The notes beneath the pieces were generated by a model. The model did not search any database and was not told the DNA's origin. It was given only the letters and a program-made list of their open reading frames with translations. The position numbers and the translations under genes are program-made. A stretch of DNA of 19,789 nt from Lachnospiraceae bacterium UBA3316. Lineage in GTDB: Bacteria > Bacillota > Clostridia > Lachnospirales > Lachnospiraceae. Positions within the stretch are counted from its first letter, which is position 1. Every line of letters starts with the position of its first letter. Of this stretch, positions 6,046 to 15,234 are shown in pieces. The stretch covers positions 1 through 19,789 of the forward strand of contig DESK01000022.1 in assembly GCA_002361955.1 (NCBI GenBank). Reading direction: 5' to 3'.

Positions 6046-6090
6046 ATGAAGAATAATATCGTACAGGAAAGAAGGAGGGCTGCAAGATGA
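6046..6090 (+). CDS. Possible 14-codon leader ORF overlapping the subtilisin start
   Basis: ATG at 6046 after AGAGGAAAA opens a basic 14-residue frame (MKNNIVQERRRAAR). Its TGA (6088-6090) overlaps the subtilisin ATG (6087) as ATGA, and it contains the subtilisin ribosome site GGAGGG. It could couple translation of the large gene to the upstream one. It may equally be chance. Confidence 0.25.
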   Translation: MKNNIVQERRRAAR

Positions 6091-9000
6091 AGAAGATGAG
6101 GCGTATTCTGGCCAGTGCCATGGCGTTGTGTATGCTTGCATCTGCTCCTGTAAGCGCGTTGGCTGCTGACAAGCAGGTTAATCCCCGGTCATCCGTTTGG
6201 GATATCACCAGGGAAGCGGCGGATGAGGAGCAGCAAGAGGAACAGGCCGGCAAAAGGGTGGCTGACAAAGGCAGCCTGACGGAGCTTACGCAGGATGGAG
6301 TCCGCGCGTCGGAGGATTTCAGTAAGGAACAGGTTTCCGGGACCGTGGAGGGCGAAGCCTCCCAGGGACAGAAGATTACGTTTGAAGAGTCCGACGAAAA
6401 GGTAACGGCAGATTTTAGAAAAGAGGGCGTAAAACGCCTGGACAATGGGGAGGAAGGACAGGAGAAGGTCCGTGTCATCATCGTGATGAAGGACAAATCC
6501 ATCCTGGAACGTGACAGCAAGGCCAGCATGAATTGGCTGAACCGTCTCCGCGTGAGCCAGATGGAATCCAAGCAGGCCTCCGTGATGAACAAGATCGAGG
6601 ACAAGGTGCTGGACGGCCAGGAGCTGGATGTGAAATACCAGTATACCTGGGCGCTGAACGGCGTGGCTACAGAGGTTCCGGCAGATAAAATCCCGGAGAT
6701 CGAGGAGATCCCCGGCGTCGCGCAGGTTGTGCGCACCTCTGTCTATAGCCTGTGCAGCCAGGATGCGGCCGTTCCGTATACCGTGGGCGATGGGGAGATG
6801 ATCGGCAGGCAGGATACCTGGAATAAGGGCTATACAGGAAAGGGCATGAGGATCGCGATCATTGATACGGGACTGGATGATGACCATCCGAGCTTTGCGG
6901 CGATGCCTGAGGAGAACCTGACAGACACCTCCGCAACCCTTGCTACGGTGGGGAAGGTGATCGGTGACCTGAACGCCTCCGAGCTTTACAGTGGCCTGAA
7001 GGCAGATCAGGTTTACCGCAGCACAAAGGTGCCCTACGCGTTCAACTATGTGGACAGGAGCCTCCGCTACAACCATGGTGACAGCGCCAGCGACCATGGA
7101 ACTCATGTGGCAGGTATCGCTGCGGCAAACGAGTTAACCGAGAGTCCAAACGGCCAGCTTCCCTCTGTGGGAGTAGCGCCCAACGCGCAGATCTACGTGA
7201 TGAAAGTGTTCGGCCAGAACGGCGGTGCTTACACAGATGACCTGCTGGCAGCTGTGGAGGACTCCCTGATCCTGGGCGCGGACGTGATCAACATGAGCCT
7301 TGGCTCAACGGCAGGCTTCACCTCTGAGGGAGAGCTGCTGGACGCAGTGTACGGAAGAGTGTCTGAGTCAAACACGGTTCTTGCCATTGCGGCCGGCAAC
7401 GAGTCCACAGAAGGGCAGGGAAACCTGTGGGGAACGGAGAGCAACCTGGCTTCCAACCCGGATAACGCGACCATCGGTTCCCCGTCTACCTTTGTGAACG
7501 CCACATCGGTAGCAAGTGTGGACAATATAAGCGTCATGAGCGATTATGTGGAGGCAGCCGGAAAGCGGATTGCCTACGAGGACGGCGCGAACGGCCAAAA
7601 CCGCCCGTTCCAGAGCATGGCAGGGGAGCAGCATCCCTATGCGGTTGTCGAAAATATGGGACAGTCCCCGGAAGATTTTGCGGCAGCGAATGTGGCAGGA
7701 AAGATCGCGGTCGTACAGCGAGGCGTGACAGCCTTCACGGAAAAGTGCCAGTTTGCTGAGGAAGCGGGAGCAGTGGGCTGCCTGATCTACAACAATGTGT
7801 CCGGCACGATCAGCATGGATCTGAGCGGGGCGGAAACCACGATTCCCTGCGCTTCCATTACCATGAACGCGGGCGAATACTTAAAGGCGGCCCTGGAGCA
7901 AGATCCCGCCCTGGAACTGACCATTTCCAGTGAGCCGGCGGCCATCGAAAGCGAGACAGGATACAGGATGAGCAGCTTTTCCTCCTGGGGAATTTCACCG
8001 GACCTGAGGCTGGAGCCTGATGTGACGGCGCCCGGCGGAAACATTTACTCAACCCTGGACAACGGCCAATACGGCCTGATGAGCGGAACCTCCATGGCTT
8101 CCCCCAATATGGCAGGTGTGTCCGCATTGGTCAGCGAATATGTGAGGGAAAATTTCCCGCAGATGCCGGCCAGTGAGCAGCATGTATTTATCAACGCTCT
8201 TGTGATGAGCACGGCGATGCCCCTGATGTATGATGAAAAACTGCCCTTCTCACCGAGAAGCCAGGGCTCAGGCCTGGTGAACGCTTATAATGCGATCAGC
8301 ACGAGCGCCTATCTGGATGTGGAGGGGATCGACACACCGAAGATTGAGCTTTTTGACGACCCGGAGAAGACGGGAGAGTACCATTACACCTTCCAGGTAA
8401 AGAACTTTGGCAGCAAGGATAATTATTACCTGCTGGATACGAACGCCCAGACGGAGGGGAAGTTCTATGACGAGTTCTGGGGCCGTGAGTTTATGAGCAG
8501 TACCCCGGTGGAGCTGTTGGCCGTGACTGCGGAATCCTCCGGGCAGATGGTGCTTACGTACGATTATAACGGTGACGGAGCCTGTACGGCGGAGGATCTG
8601 GAGATCCTCAGGGCCAAAACAGCAGAAAAACCGGACGCGGAGGACGCGTTCCGTTATGACTTGAACGGCGACGACGTGTGCGACGGGCAGGATGTGCAGG
8701 CCTATGAGGCAGCCCTGGCAGGGACAAGCCAGGATGTGGACCTGGAGGCACAGGTGCTGAAGGTGGAGGCCGGAAAGACAGCAGACGTGGAGGTGACGGT
8801 AGCGCTCACAGAGGAAGACCGCAGCTACCTGGATACCTTTGAAAACGGCATCTACGTGGAGGGTTATACTACCCTGACGGCACAGAATGCCGGCGGCATT
8901 GACCTGTCCCTTCCTTACATGGGCTTTTACGGAGACTGGACACAGGCTCCCATCATCGATACGGGATACTACTGGGAGGACGAAGATACCCTGGAGGCCA

Positions 9001-12000
9001 ACCAGTATTACAATATTCTGTTCAGCAATTTTGGAACGAGCGAAAACGGCTGGACTCCGGGCCTTAACGCCTATGTGGACGAGCCATTTGAACCGAAAAA
9101 CGTAGCAGTATCTCCCAATGGGGACGGCTACGACGACACAATTGATGAAATTTACGTTTCCCTGCTCAGGAATGCGAAACGCCTGAACGTGACCTACACG
9201 GATGCCGTGACGGGAGAGGTATACTATGAAGACACCATAGAAAATATGGGAAAATCCTGTTATGTGGCCCAGTATGATCTGTGTGTGCCGGCGATCATCT
9301 CCCAGCTTGTGGGTAGGATGTACGACATGACGGATAAGGACGGAAATCCGCTGGCAAACAATACGAAGCTTCTGCTCAGCATCAAAGGGGAGCTGGACTA
9401 CGAGGGCGACGGAAACCGCAGCGATTCCTGGAATATGGGAATCACCGTTGACACGGAGGCTCCCGTCCTGAAGGACGCTTCCTTTGCCACGGTGGAGGAA
9501 GACGGGCAGGCGAGAAAGCTTCTGACCCTGACCTTCTCCGATAACTTGGATACGGCGGCCATCAATGTCCTGAATGAAAAAGGCACGGCTATCATCGGCC
9601 AGTACGCGGTGGATGATGTAGCTCCTGGCGAGGACTGCACCATGACGGTGGATGTGACAGGCGTGGGCAACAAGTTTAACGTGGTTCTTGGCGACTATGC
9701 CCTCAACGAAAGCACCTGGATGCTGCGCACAGAGGACAACGATCCCGTGGTGGATACGAGCCTTCTGTACGGTTACCGGGTAGCGGACACGCAGATCCAG
9801 AATGATGCTCTGTACGGCTGGATTTCTGTGGACAGCGAAAATGCCCAGACAGAGGTTATGTCCAGCGAGTACTATATGGACTATGCGCTGACGGCCGCGG
9901 AGTATGTGGGCGGCTACATTATCGCTGTGGACGCGGACGACACCCTGGTGGCGATCCGCCCGGGCTATTGGGATGAGCGCATCACGATCGCCCGCCTCGG
10001 TATCAAGATCCGGGATCTGGCCTTTGACAGGACGACACAGACACTCTATGGATTTGATTCCACAAACAGCAGCCTGGTTACGATCGACGTCTATACCGGC
10101 CAGGTAACGACGGTCAGCCAGTTTTTCATGATGCCTTTATGCGTGGCCTTAGCCTGCGATGACGACGGCGTGGTTTACGGTATCAAAAATGACATGAACG
10201 GCAGCCTCTGCGTAATCGACAAAGCGACGGGCGCATGGGGCGACACGGTACTGGAAACTGCGGAGACGACAGGATTTTACAATCCGTACTATTCCCAGTC
10301 TATGACCTGGGATTCCGAAAAGCAGTGCCTGTATTGGGCAGGCTATTACTCCAGCTTTGACGGAAGCTCAGGAGAGCTCTATCAGATTGATGTAAACGCG
10401 AAGACGGTGAAATCCTGCGGCGTCATTGCAGGAGACGCGGAGGTGGTCGGCCTTCTGAAGCTGGACGGCAAGGGCTATGAGATTCCGGAGGCAGAGCTTG
10501 CGGGCATTGCCATGGATCATGAAGCGGTCACCCTGCTTCCCGGAATGGCCCAGAGCCTGGAGGTACTGAAAAACCCGTGGAATTCCGCGAAGGTGAAGCT
10601 CGTATGGAGCAGCGGGGATGAGACGGTGGCCCAGGTCAGCGAATACGGAGAGGTAGCGGCCGTGGGCGCAGGCGAGACTACGGTAACGGCGTCTGTGGAG
10701 GGCCGTCCGGAGCTTACGGCTGCCTGCCAGGTAAAAGTAGTGGAGCCGAAGGCGGAGCTGAATGCGTTCGCCCTTTTGGGAGAATCCCTGCAGAATCAGT
10801 GGATTTCCTTCAACGCGGGCAGCGTCAGCCAGGCGGAGGCGAAGTCTGAGGCAGGCCTGACCGGCTTTATGGCAGGCGAATACGTGGACGGGTACATCTA
10901 TGCGTACAATGAGATGACGGAGATGTATAAAATTGACGCAGCGACCTTTGCGGCGGAAAAGATTTCTGAGGCAGAGGCAGATTACTTTATGCAGGATATG
11001 TCCTTTGACTATTCCACAGGCTACCTGTATGGGCTTGCCCAGAACGTTCAGGACGGCATGTCCTATCTGATGCGCATCGACAGGATGACGGGCGCTATGC
11101 AGCTGGTATGCCAGGTGGTGGATGATTTCGGAAATCCGGCAAATACCCTGGCCATTTCCACAGAGGGTGTGCTCTATGTGACGACCCAGTCGGGAATGCT
11201 CTGCACGGTAAACCCGGAGGAAGGCACTGTGCAGAGAGTAGGCATGATGGGCTACACACCCGCTCCCTACAATCAGACCATGGCTTATGACCACAACACA
11301 GGAGAGCTGTACCTGTATCTGATCACATCTGACGGCCAGGTGTCCCTGATGTATGTAGATCAGGGAACCGGCAGAGTGCTGCCTCTGGGGGCGGCAGACG
11401 GAGGCGCCCAGCTCACAGCGATGTACGCGGTGCCGGAGCAGGCGCCTGCCCTTCCCCAGGTGGATGTGGAGGAAGTGTCACTGAAGGAAGCCTCCGTCAC
11501 GATGCTTGAGGGCACCAGAAAAACGGTTCCCGTGGAAGTGCTTCCCTACAATGCCACAGACAGGGAGCTTACCTGGACAGTGGAAGACCCGGCAGTCGTA
11601 TCCGTTGCGGGCAGTGTCATCGCCGGCCTGCAGCCGGGAGCGACGAAGGTAACGGGCGTCCTGGGAGAATTCTCTGTGGCCTTTGACGTAAAGGTTCTGC
11701 AGGCGGCGGGCGACCTGTACGGCTATGTCCTGTCCGACCTGTCCGACGGCAGCGGCCTGTTCTGGGGCAAGTTCCAGGACAATGACCTTTCCCAGGGAGA
11801 AGGACTGGCCATGGGCGACACCTATGAGGCCTTTGCCGGTGAGTATTACGACGGCAAGATCTACGCGGTGGGCCCGGATGAAGAGTCTTATGAATGGCAG
11901 TTCATGGTGATCGACGCCGACACCTATCAGGTGGAGCGTGTGGTACAGGGGGCGTACCCGGATATGCGCGATATGGCCTTTGACTACACCGAGGGCGTCA

Positions 12001-13490
12001 TGTACGGCGTGGGCGGCGTCAGAAACGTATCGGGAAATACTACCCTGTATATGCTGGATATCAAGACGGGGGGCTGCTATGCCATCGGACAGCTGGAGGA
12101 TACTGTCGTGACGCTGGCCTGCTCACCGGAGGGACAGCTCTGCGGCGTGAGCGAGACAGGAACCTATTATGAGATTGACAAGAGGACAGGCGAGCTGACC
12201 TACGGCTTTGAGACGAACTACCTGGCCAATTCCTACCAGTCTATGGCTTATGACTGGAATACGGGCAACCTGTACTGGGCACAGGCAGGGCAGGATCCCA
12301 TGACCATGGTTGCGTCCGCGAACCTTCTGATGATAGATCCGCAGCAGCAGACAGTGACAAACCTCGGCTATATCGGCTCCATTGGCTGTGTGCTCACGGC
12401 TCTGTACACGATTCCGGCAGAGAAACCGGAGATCGCGGCTCCCGCGGTTACAAAGATTCTGCTGGGAACGGAGAGCAAGATGTTAAAGCTGGGAGAGAGC
12501 TTCACACTGGGGGCGGCCCCCTATCCCTTAAGCGTTGCGAATGAGGCTGTCCAGGTAGCCTTCCAGTCAGAAAACCCGGAGGTAGCTTCCGTAGATGAGC
12601 AGGGCCTGGTGACGGCCCTTGGAGCGGGAAGGACCACCATCAAGGCATCCTGCGGGGACGTAAGCGCCTCCTGCACCGTGAACGTGGTGGACGCCTCCAG
12701 GAAGCTTTCCATTCTGGAGCCTGACGGTTGGACGGCTTCTCCTCTCCTTGAGCCGGAAAGGGTAGAGGAAGGGATCCGCCTGCCGGCGGAGGCAGGCCTG
12801 TCCATGAAGACGGCTGCCCTGCACAGCGACGGCTATCTCTATGCCGTGGACGATAAAGAGAATGCGACCGAGTGGGGCGAGGTTTCCGATGCGGAAAACG
12901 GGCTCTGGAGGGTATCCAAAGATGGAACAGAAGCAGAGCAGATATCCCAGAAGCCTCTTCCACAGTGGCTGGACGCGGAGCTTGCAGGCGCGAATCCTGT
13001 GATCTGCGATCTGGAGTCCAACGGAAAGGATCTGTATGCCCTTGTATCAGTTGTGATGGTAGATGAGGAGGATATCTACGGAACGATGCACTACTATATC
13101 TGCAAACTGGATCTGGAGACAGAGACGATGGAAACAGCCTGCGAGATCGGCATGGATGTGGGACGTCCCTTCCGTTTCTCCTTCCTGAACGAGAGCGAGT
13201 GCGCGATCTACGATCTGTACCGTGACTGCATCTTTAAGCAGAACGTGGAGACAGGGGAAACGGCTCAGATCGCATGGACCCAGAATGTGTTTGTAGCGGG
13301 AGAGACCATCGGCATGGCCTACAGCAAGGAGTTCGATATGATCTTTGTGGCAACGGAGGAGACCCAGTACCGTTATACCATGAGCCTGTACTGCATCGAC
13401 CCGCACACAGGAAAGACAGAGCTGATCGGAGACGCGGCTTACAGCCCGGATCTGAGGGATATCTTACTGATGGAGGATAACGGGATCTAA
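6087..13490 (+). CDS. Giant secreted subtilisin (S8) with four propeller-like blocks and three Big_2 domains
   Basis: A 2467-residue exported serine protease. Residues 1-27 are the signal peptide (SALAA) and about 128-220 an I9-type propeptide. The S8 catalytic triad is D260 (IIDTGLDDDHPSF), H340 (DHGTHVAG) and S669 (SGTSMASPNMAG). A protease-associated insert lies at about 515-605. After the protease come Fn3-like segments, then an EF-hand pair at 826-880 (DYNGDGACTAED, DLNGDDVCDGQD) that resembles an internal dockerin. A stretch like gliding or FlgD Ig domains (SPNGDGYDD) starts near 1008. From 1227 on, four blocks of about 240 residues with repeated 'TGxLYG...IDxxTG' blades alternate with three Big_2-type Ig domains at about 1476-1556, 1794-1874 and 2121-2204. 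There is no LPXTG, SLH or terminal dockerin. The protease suggests degradation of host or dietary protein; the blades and Ig domains may bind surfaces. ATG 6087 has GGAGGG 7 bases upstream. Confidence 0.9.
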   Translation: MKKMRRILASAMALCMLASAPVSALAADKQVNPRSSVWDITREAADEEQQEEQAGKRVADKGSLTELTQDGVRASEDFSKEQVSGTVEGEASQGQKITFEESDEKVTADFRKEGVKRLDNGEEGQEKVRVIIVMKDKSILERDSKASMNWLNRLRVSQMESKQASVMNKIEDKVLDGQELDVKYQYTWALNGVATEVPADKIPEIEEIPGVAQVVRTSVYSLCSQDAAVPYTVGDGEMIGRQDTWNKGYTGKGMRIAIIDTGLDDDHPSFAAMPEENLTDTSATLATVGKVIGDLNASELYSGLKADQVYRSTKVPYAFNYVDRSLRYNHGDSASDHGTHVAGIAAANELTESPNGQLPSVGVAPNAQIYVMKVFGQNGGAYTDDLLAAVEDSLILGADVINMSLGSTAGFTSEGELLDAVYGRVSESNTVLAIAAGNESTEGQGNLWGTESNLASNPDNATIGSPSTFVNATSVASVDNISVMSDYVEAAGKRIAYEDGANGQNRPFQSMAGEQHPYAVVENMGQSPEDFAAANVAGKIAVVQRGVTAFTEKCQFAEEAGAVGCLIYNNVSGTISMDLSGAETTIPCASITMNAGEYLKAALEQDPALELTISSEPAAIESETGYRMSSFSSWGISPDLRLEPDVTAPGGNIYSTLDNGQYGLMSGTSMASPNMAGVSALVSEYVRENFPQMPASEQHVFINALVMSTAMPLMYDEKLPFSPRSQGSGLVNAYNAISTSAYLDVEGIDTPKIELFDDPEKTGEYHYTFQVKNFGSKDNYYLLDTNAQTEGKFYDEFWGREFMSSTPVELLAVTAESSGQMVLTYDYNGDGACTAEDLEILRAKTAEKPDAEDAFRYDLNGDDVCDGQDVQAYEAALAGTSQDVDLEAQVLKVEAGKTADVEVTVALTEEDRSYLDTFENGIYVEGYTTLTAQNAGGIDLSLPYMGFYGDWTQAPIIDTGYYWEDEDTLEANQYYNILFSNFGTSENGWTPGLNAYVDEPFEPKNVAVSPNGDGYDDTIDEIYVSLLRNAKRLNVTYTDAVTGEVYYEDTIENMGKSCYVAQYDLCVPAIISQLVGRMYDMTDKDGNPLANNTKLLLSIKGELDYEGDGNRSDSWNMGITVDTEAPVLKDASFATVEEDGQARKLLTLTFSDNLDTAAINVLNEKGTAIIGQYAVDDVAPGEDCTMTVDVTGVGNKFNVVLGDYALNESTWMLRTEDNDPVVDTSLLYGYRVADTQIQNDALYGWISVDSENAQTEVMSSEYYMDYALTAAEYVGGYIIAVDADDTLVAIRPGYWDERITIARLGIKIRDLAFDRTTQTLYGFDSTNSSLVTIDVYTGQVTTVSQFFMMPLCVALACDDDGVVYGIKNDMNGSLCVIDKATGAWGDTVLETAETTGFYNPYYSQSMTWDSEKQCLYWAGYYSSFDGSSGELYQIDVNAKTVKSCGVIAGDAEVVGLLKLDGKGYEIPEAELAGIAMDHEAVTLLPGMAQSLEVLKNPWNSAKVKLVWSSGDETVAQVSEYGEVAAVGAGETTVTASVEGRPELTAACQVKVVEPKAELNAFALLGESLQNQWISFNAGSVSQAEAKSEAGLTGFMAGEYVDGYIYAYNEMTEMYKIDAATFAAEKISEAEADYFMQDMSFDYSTGYLYGLAQNVQDGMSYLMRIDRMTGAMQLVCQVVDDFGNPANTLAISTEGVLYVTTQSGMLCTVNPEEGTVQRVGMMGYTPAPYNQTMAYDHNTGELYLYLITSDGQVSLMYVDQGTGRVLPLGAADGGAQLTAMYAVPEQAPALPQVDVEEVSLKEASVTMLEGTRKTVPVEVLPYNATDRELTWTVEDPAVVSVAGSVIAGLQPGATKVTGVLGEFSVAFDVKVLQAAGDLYGYVLSDLSDGSGLFWGKFQDNDLSQGEGLAMGDTYEAFAGEYYDGKIYAVGPDEESYEWQFMVIDADTYQVERVVQGAYPDMRDMAFDYTEGVMYGVGGVRNVSGNTTLYMLDIKTGGCYAIGQLEDTVVTLACSPEGQLCGVSETGTYYEIDKRTGELTYGFETNYLANSYQSMAYDWNTGNLYWAQAGQDPMTMVASANLLMIDPQQQTVTNLGYIGSIGCVLTALYTIPAEKPEIAAPAVTKILLGTESKMLKLGESFTLGAAPYPLSVANEAVQVAFQSENPEVASVDEQGLVTALGAGRTTIKASCGDVSASCTVNVVDASRKLSILEPDGWTASPLLEPERVEEGIRLPAEAGLSMKTAALHSDGYLYAVDDKENATEWGEVSDAENGLWRVSKDGTEAEQISQKPLPQWLDAELAGANPVICDLESNGKDLYALVSVVMVDEEDIYGTMHYYICKLDLETETMETACEIGMDVGRPFRFSFLNESECAIYDLYRDCIFKQNVETGETAQIAWTQNVFVAGETIGMAYSKEFDMIFVATEETQYRYTMSLYCIDPHTGKTELIGDAAYSPDLRDILLMEDNGI

Positions 13491-13530
13491 GACACAGACA
13501 AAGGAATAAGGCTTTCTAAAAGCAGACGAA

Positions 13531-13566
13531 ACGTCCGGAGGCATTAAGCTTCCGGGCGTTTTTTTT
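13531..13566 (+). terminator. Terminator of the subtilisin gene
   Basis: A 12-bp stem (13531-13542 with 13548-13559, two G-T pairs), loop ATTAA and a run of eight T. It lies 40 bases after the stop and separates the subtilisin from the dockerin relic. Confidence 0.92.
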
Positions 13567-13588
13567 CGGGAAATCAAAAGTAAACAAA

Positions 13589-13631
13589 GAAGTAAAAAAA
13601 GTCTTATGAAAGAGGTAAAAGAAGTCCTGTG
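13589..13631 (+). repeat. AAGTAAAAGAAGT-type repeats before a promoter
   Basis: Variants of AAAGAAGTAAAAAAAGT and GGTAAAAGAAGTCC occur here in tandem, about 20 bases before the extended -10 box at 13645. A 17-base version, AAAGAAGTAAAAGAAGT, is also present near 2675 beside module 2. They could be a regulator's binding site; no known consensus was recognised. Confidence 0.35.
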
Positions 13632-13633
13632 TT

Positions 13634-13657
13634 TACAGTGAAAAAGATGCTATAATA
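13634..13657 (+). promoter_or_regulatory. Promoter (extended -10) upstream of the dockerin relic
   Basis: TGCTATAAT is an extended -10 box. TTTACA lies only 13 bases upstream, too close for a normal -35, so activity would rest on the TGn extension or on an activator at the adjoining repeats. Confidence 0.5.
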
Positions 13658-13721
13658 ATGCAAAAATCTCATGTATTTACGGAAAAATAAAATATTCATT
13701 TTCAAAAATCCGATAAATAAG

Positions 13722-13781
13722 CCCGCTTTTTCATAGTATTCCGACGAAACGGAAGTGTAAAAGGCAGCACCTAAAAGCGGG
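13722..13781 (+). ncRNA. Candidate structured leader
   Basis: The outer stem is CCCGCTTTT (13722-13730) with AAAAGCGGG (13773-13781). It encloses a smaller hairpin TTCCG/CGGAA (13739-13743 with 13750-13754). It lies downstream of the promoter and upstream of the dockerin relic, so it may be the untranslated leader of the gene that was lost. It matches no riboswitch class I know. Confidence 0.35.
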
Positions 13782-13788
13782 GGATTGA

Positions 13789-14211
13789 TACATTTTCATT
13801 CTCGGAAGCTTTGCAGAAGAAGGCTTTGGGGTTCCGGGAATCTATTATTATGCAAACGAAGTGCTGGCAGACGCCTCCGCCTATGTGGCAGAGAGCATCG
13901 AGGGCCTGGAAGCCATCGTAGCCGAGGCACAGAAGGTTTATGAGGATGAGGACGCCACACAGGATGTGATTGATCAGGCCGTGAGAGACCTGACCAGGAA
14001 GGTGGCAGAGGCCCGCCTTTTAGGTGATGTGAATGGCGACGGAAGGATCACTACCAGCGACAGCTCCGCCCTTCTTCGCGGCGCGGCTGAGCTCGACGTC
14101 CTGTCTGCGGAAGCAGCGGCCAGCGCCGATGTAAACGGCGACGGCGAAGTTACCACCAGCGACGCCGTGCTGATTCTGCAGTACGCGGCAGAGAAGATCG
14201 CATCTTTTTAA
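13789..14211 (+). pseudogene. Start-less FIVAR-dockerin fragment
   Basis: The frame is open from 13789 (after a TGA at 13786-13788) to the stop at 14209. It encodes the end of a FIVAR-type helical module (AEEGFGVPGIYYYANEVLAD onward, with DEDATQDVIDQAV) and a full type I dockerin with GDVNGDGRITTSD and ADVNGDGEVTTSD. It ends AAEKIASF, like AAEKITQF of the 795-residue protein. The only start is GTG 13861, which has no ribosome site and would give 116 residues without a signal peptide. It is best read as the 3' end of a third dockerin protein whose front was deleted, leaving promoter and leader next to the tail. It is not a read-through tail of the subtilisin, as a strong terminator stands between. 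Confidence 0.7.
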
Positions 14212-14288
14212 GATACCCGGCGGAGAGCTGGCGGAATACGCAGGGATGTAAAAAGATAAAGAGGGAGACCCGTTATATCAGGAGAAAG

Positions 14289-14308
14289 ACCCGGTATAGC
14301 GGGTTTTT
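14289..14308 (+). terminator. Weak terminator after the dockerin relic
   Basis: ACCCG (14289-14293) pairs with CGGGT (14300-14304) and TTTTT follows. The short stem suggests partial termination. Confidence 0.5.
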
Positions 14309-14360
14309 CCATGCATATCGGGAGCGAACAGTAAGGGGAAAAGCCGGGAAGAGAAGCCGC

Positions 14361-14389
14361 TTGGAAATGCTGCCAAAGTGTGTTATCAT
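14361..14389 (+). promoter_or_regulatory. Promoter of the HAD operon
   Basis: TTGGAA (14361-14366), a 17-base spacer, TATCAT (14384-14389), about 50 bases before the HAD gene. Confidence 0.55.
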
Positions 14390-14439
14390 GGGCAGAAACG
14401 GATTGATATGATAAAAACATAAGAGTGAGGGCAAAGAAC

Positions 14440-15222
14440 ATGAAAAAGGCAGCATTTTTTGATATCGACGGCACTATATGGAATATAAAAAATGAGATTC
14501 CGGAGAGCACGGTGGAGGCTATACGGAAGCTGAGGGAGAACGGCCATCTGGCCTTCCTCTGCAGCGGGCGTTGCCGCTCTTATATACGGGATCCAAAGCT
14601 TTTGGGCATTGGCTTTGACGGGATCGTGTCTGGCTGCGGTACCATGGTAGAGTACGGTCCGGAGACAATCTTCTATAAGAAATTGGATCCGGAGCTGGTG
14701 GCCTACACCATCGAGACCGTGCGCAGATTCGGCTTCCGCCCTATCCTGGAGGGCAGGGAATACCTCTATATGGATCAGGAGGAATTTGACGGGGATCTTT
14801 TTGGCGAAAAGCTCACGGCGGAGATGGGCGGCCAGCTGCTGTCCATAGCCGGGGAATGGGGCAGATGGGAGATTTCCAAGCTCTCCTGCGCCATGGACCC
14901 ATCCGGGAGAGAGGCCTGCTTCCAGGAGCTGGAGGAATATTACGAGTATATGGTACATAATCCCTATGTGGCGGAATTTGTGCCAAAGGGCTACCACAAG
15001 GGGACGGGAATCGCCAAGGTCTGTGAGCTTTTGGGGATGGATATCAGCGATACGTACGCCTTTGGGGACAGCGCCAATGATCTGGGGATGCTTACGGCCG
15101 CCGGAACAGGTGTGGCTATGGGAAACGGGTCTGATGAGGCGAAAAAGGCGGCGGACTATGTGACGGCGCCCATGGAGGAAGACGGTATCTGGAAGGCCTG
15201 CAAACATTTTGAACTGATTTAA
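14440..15222 (+). CDS. Cof-type HAD-IIB phosphatase
   Basis: A 260-residue cytosolic hydrolase of the haloacid dehalogenase superfamily, subclass IIB (Cof/YbjI type). Motif I is D8-I-D10-G-T, where D8 would form the phospho-aspartate. Motif II is the Ser of LCSGRCRS and motif IV is G-D210-SAND214 with two acidic magnesium ligands. The large cap domain lies between motifs II and III. Members remove phosphate from sugar phosphates, pyridoxal phosphate or flavin precursors; the substrate cannot be told from sequence. The ATG at 14440 is preferred over the GTG at 14425 because GTGAGGG forms its ribosome site and the protein then begins MKKAAFFDIDGT as is usual. It leads an operon of three genes. 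Confidence 0.9.
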   Translation: MKKAAFFDIDGTIWNIKNEIPESTVEAIRKLRENGHLAFLCSGRCRSYIRDPKLLGIGFDGIVSGCGTMVEYGPETIFYKKLDPELVAYTIETVRRFGFRPILEGREYLYMDQEEFDGDLFGEKLTAEMGGQLLSIAGEWGRWEISKLSCAMDPSGREACFQELEEYYEYMVHNPYVAEFVPKGYHKGTGIAKVCELLGMDISDTYAFGDSANDLGMLTAAGTGVAMGNGSDEAKKAADYVTAPMEEDGIWKACKHFELI

Positions 15223-15234
15223 GGGGGAGAAGGG

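Noticed and set aside
5681..6736. Minus-strand open frame of 351 codons
   Set aside because: It spans two convincing + strand genes and their gap, is Ser/Leu/Cys-rich and has no domain.
13789..14211. Dockerin as a detached C-terminus of the giant subtilisin
   Set aside because: The protease ends cleanly, a strong terminator and a new promoter lie between, and no single frameshift would join the two.
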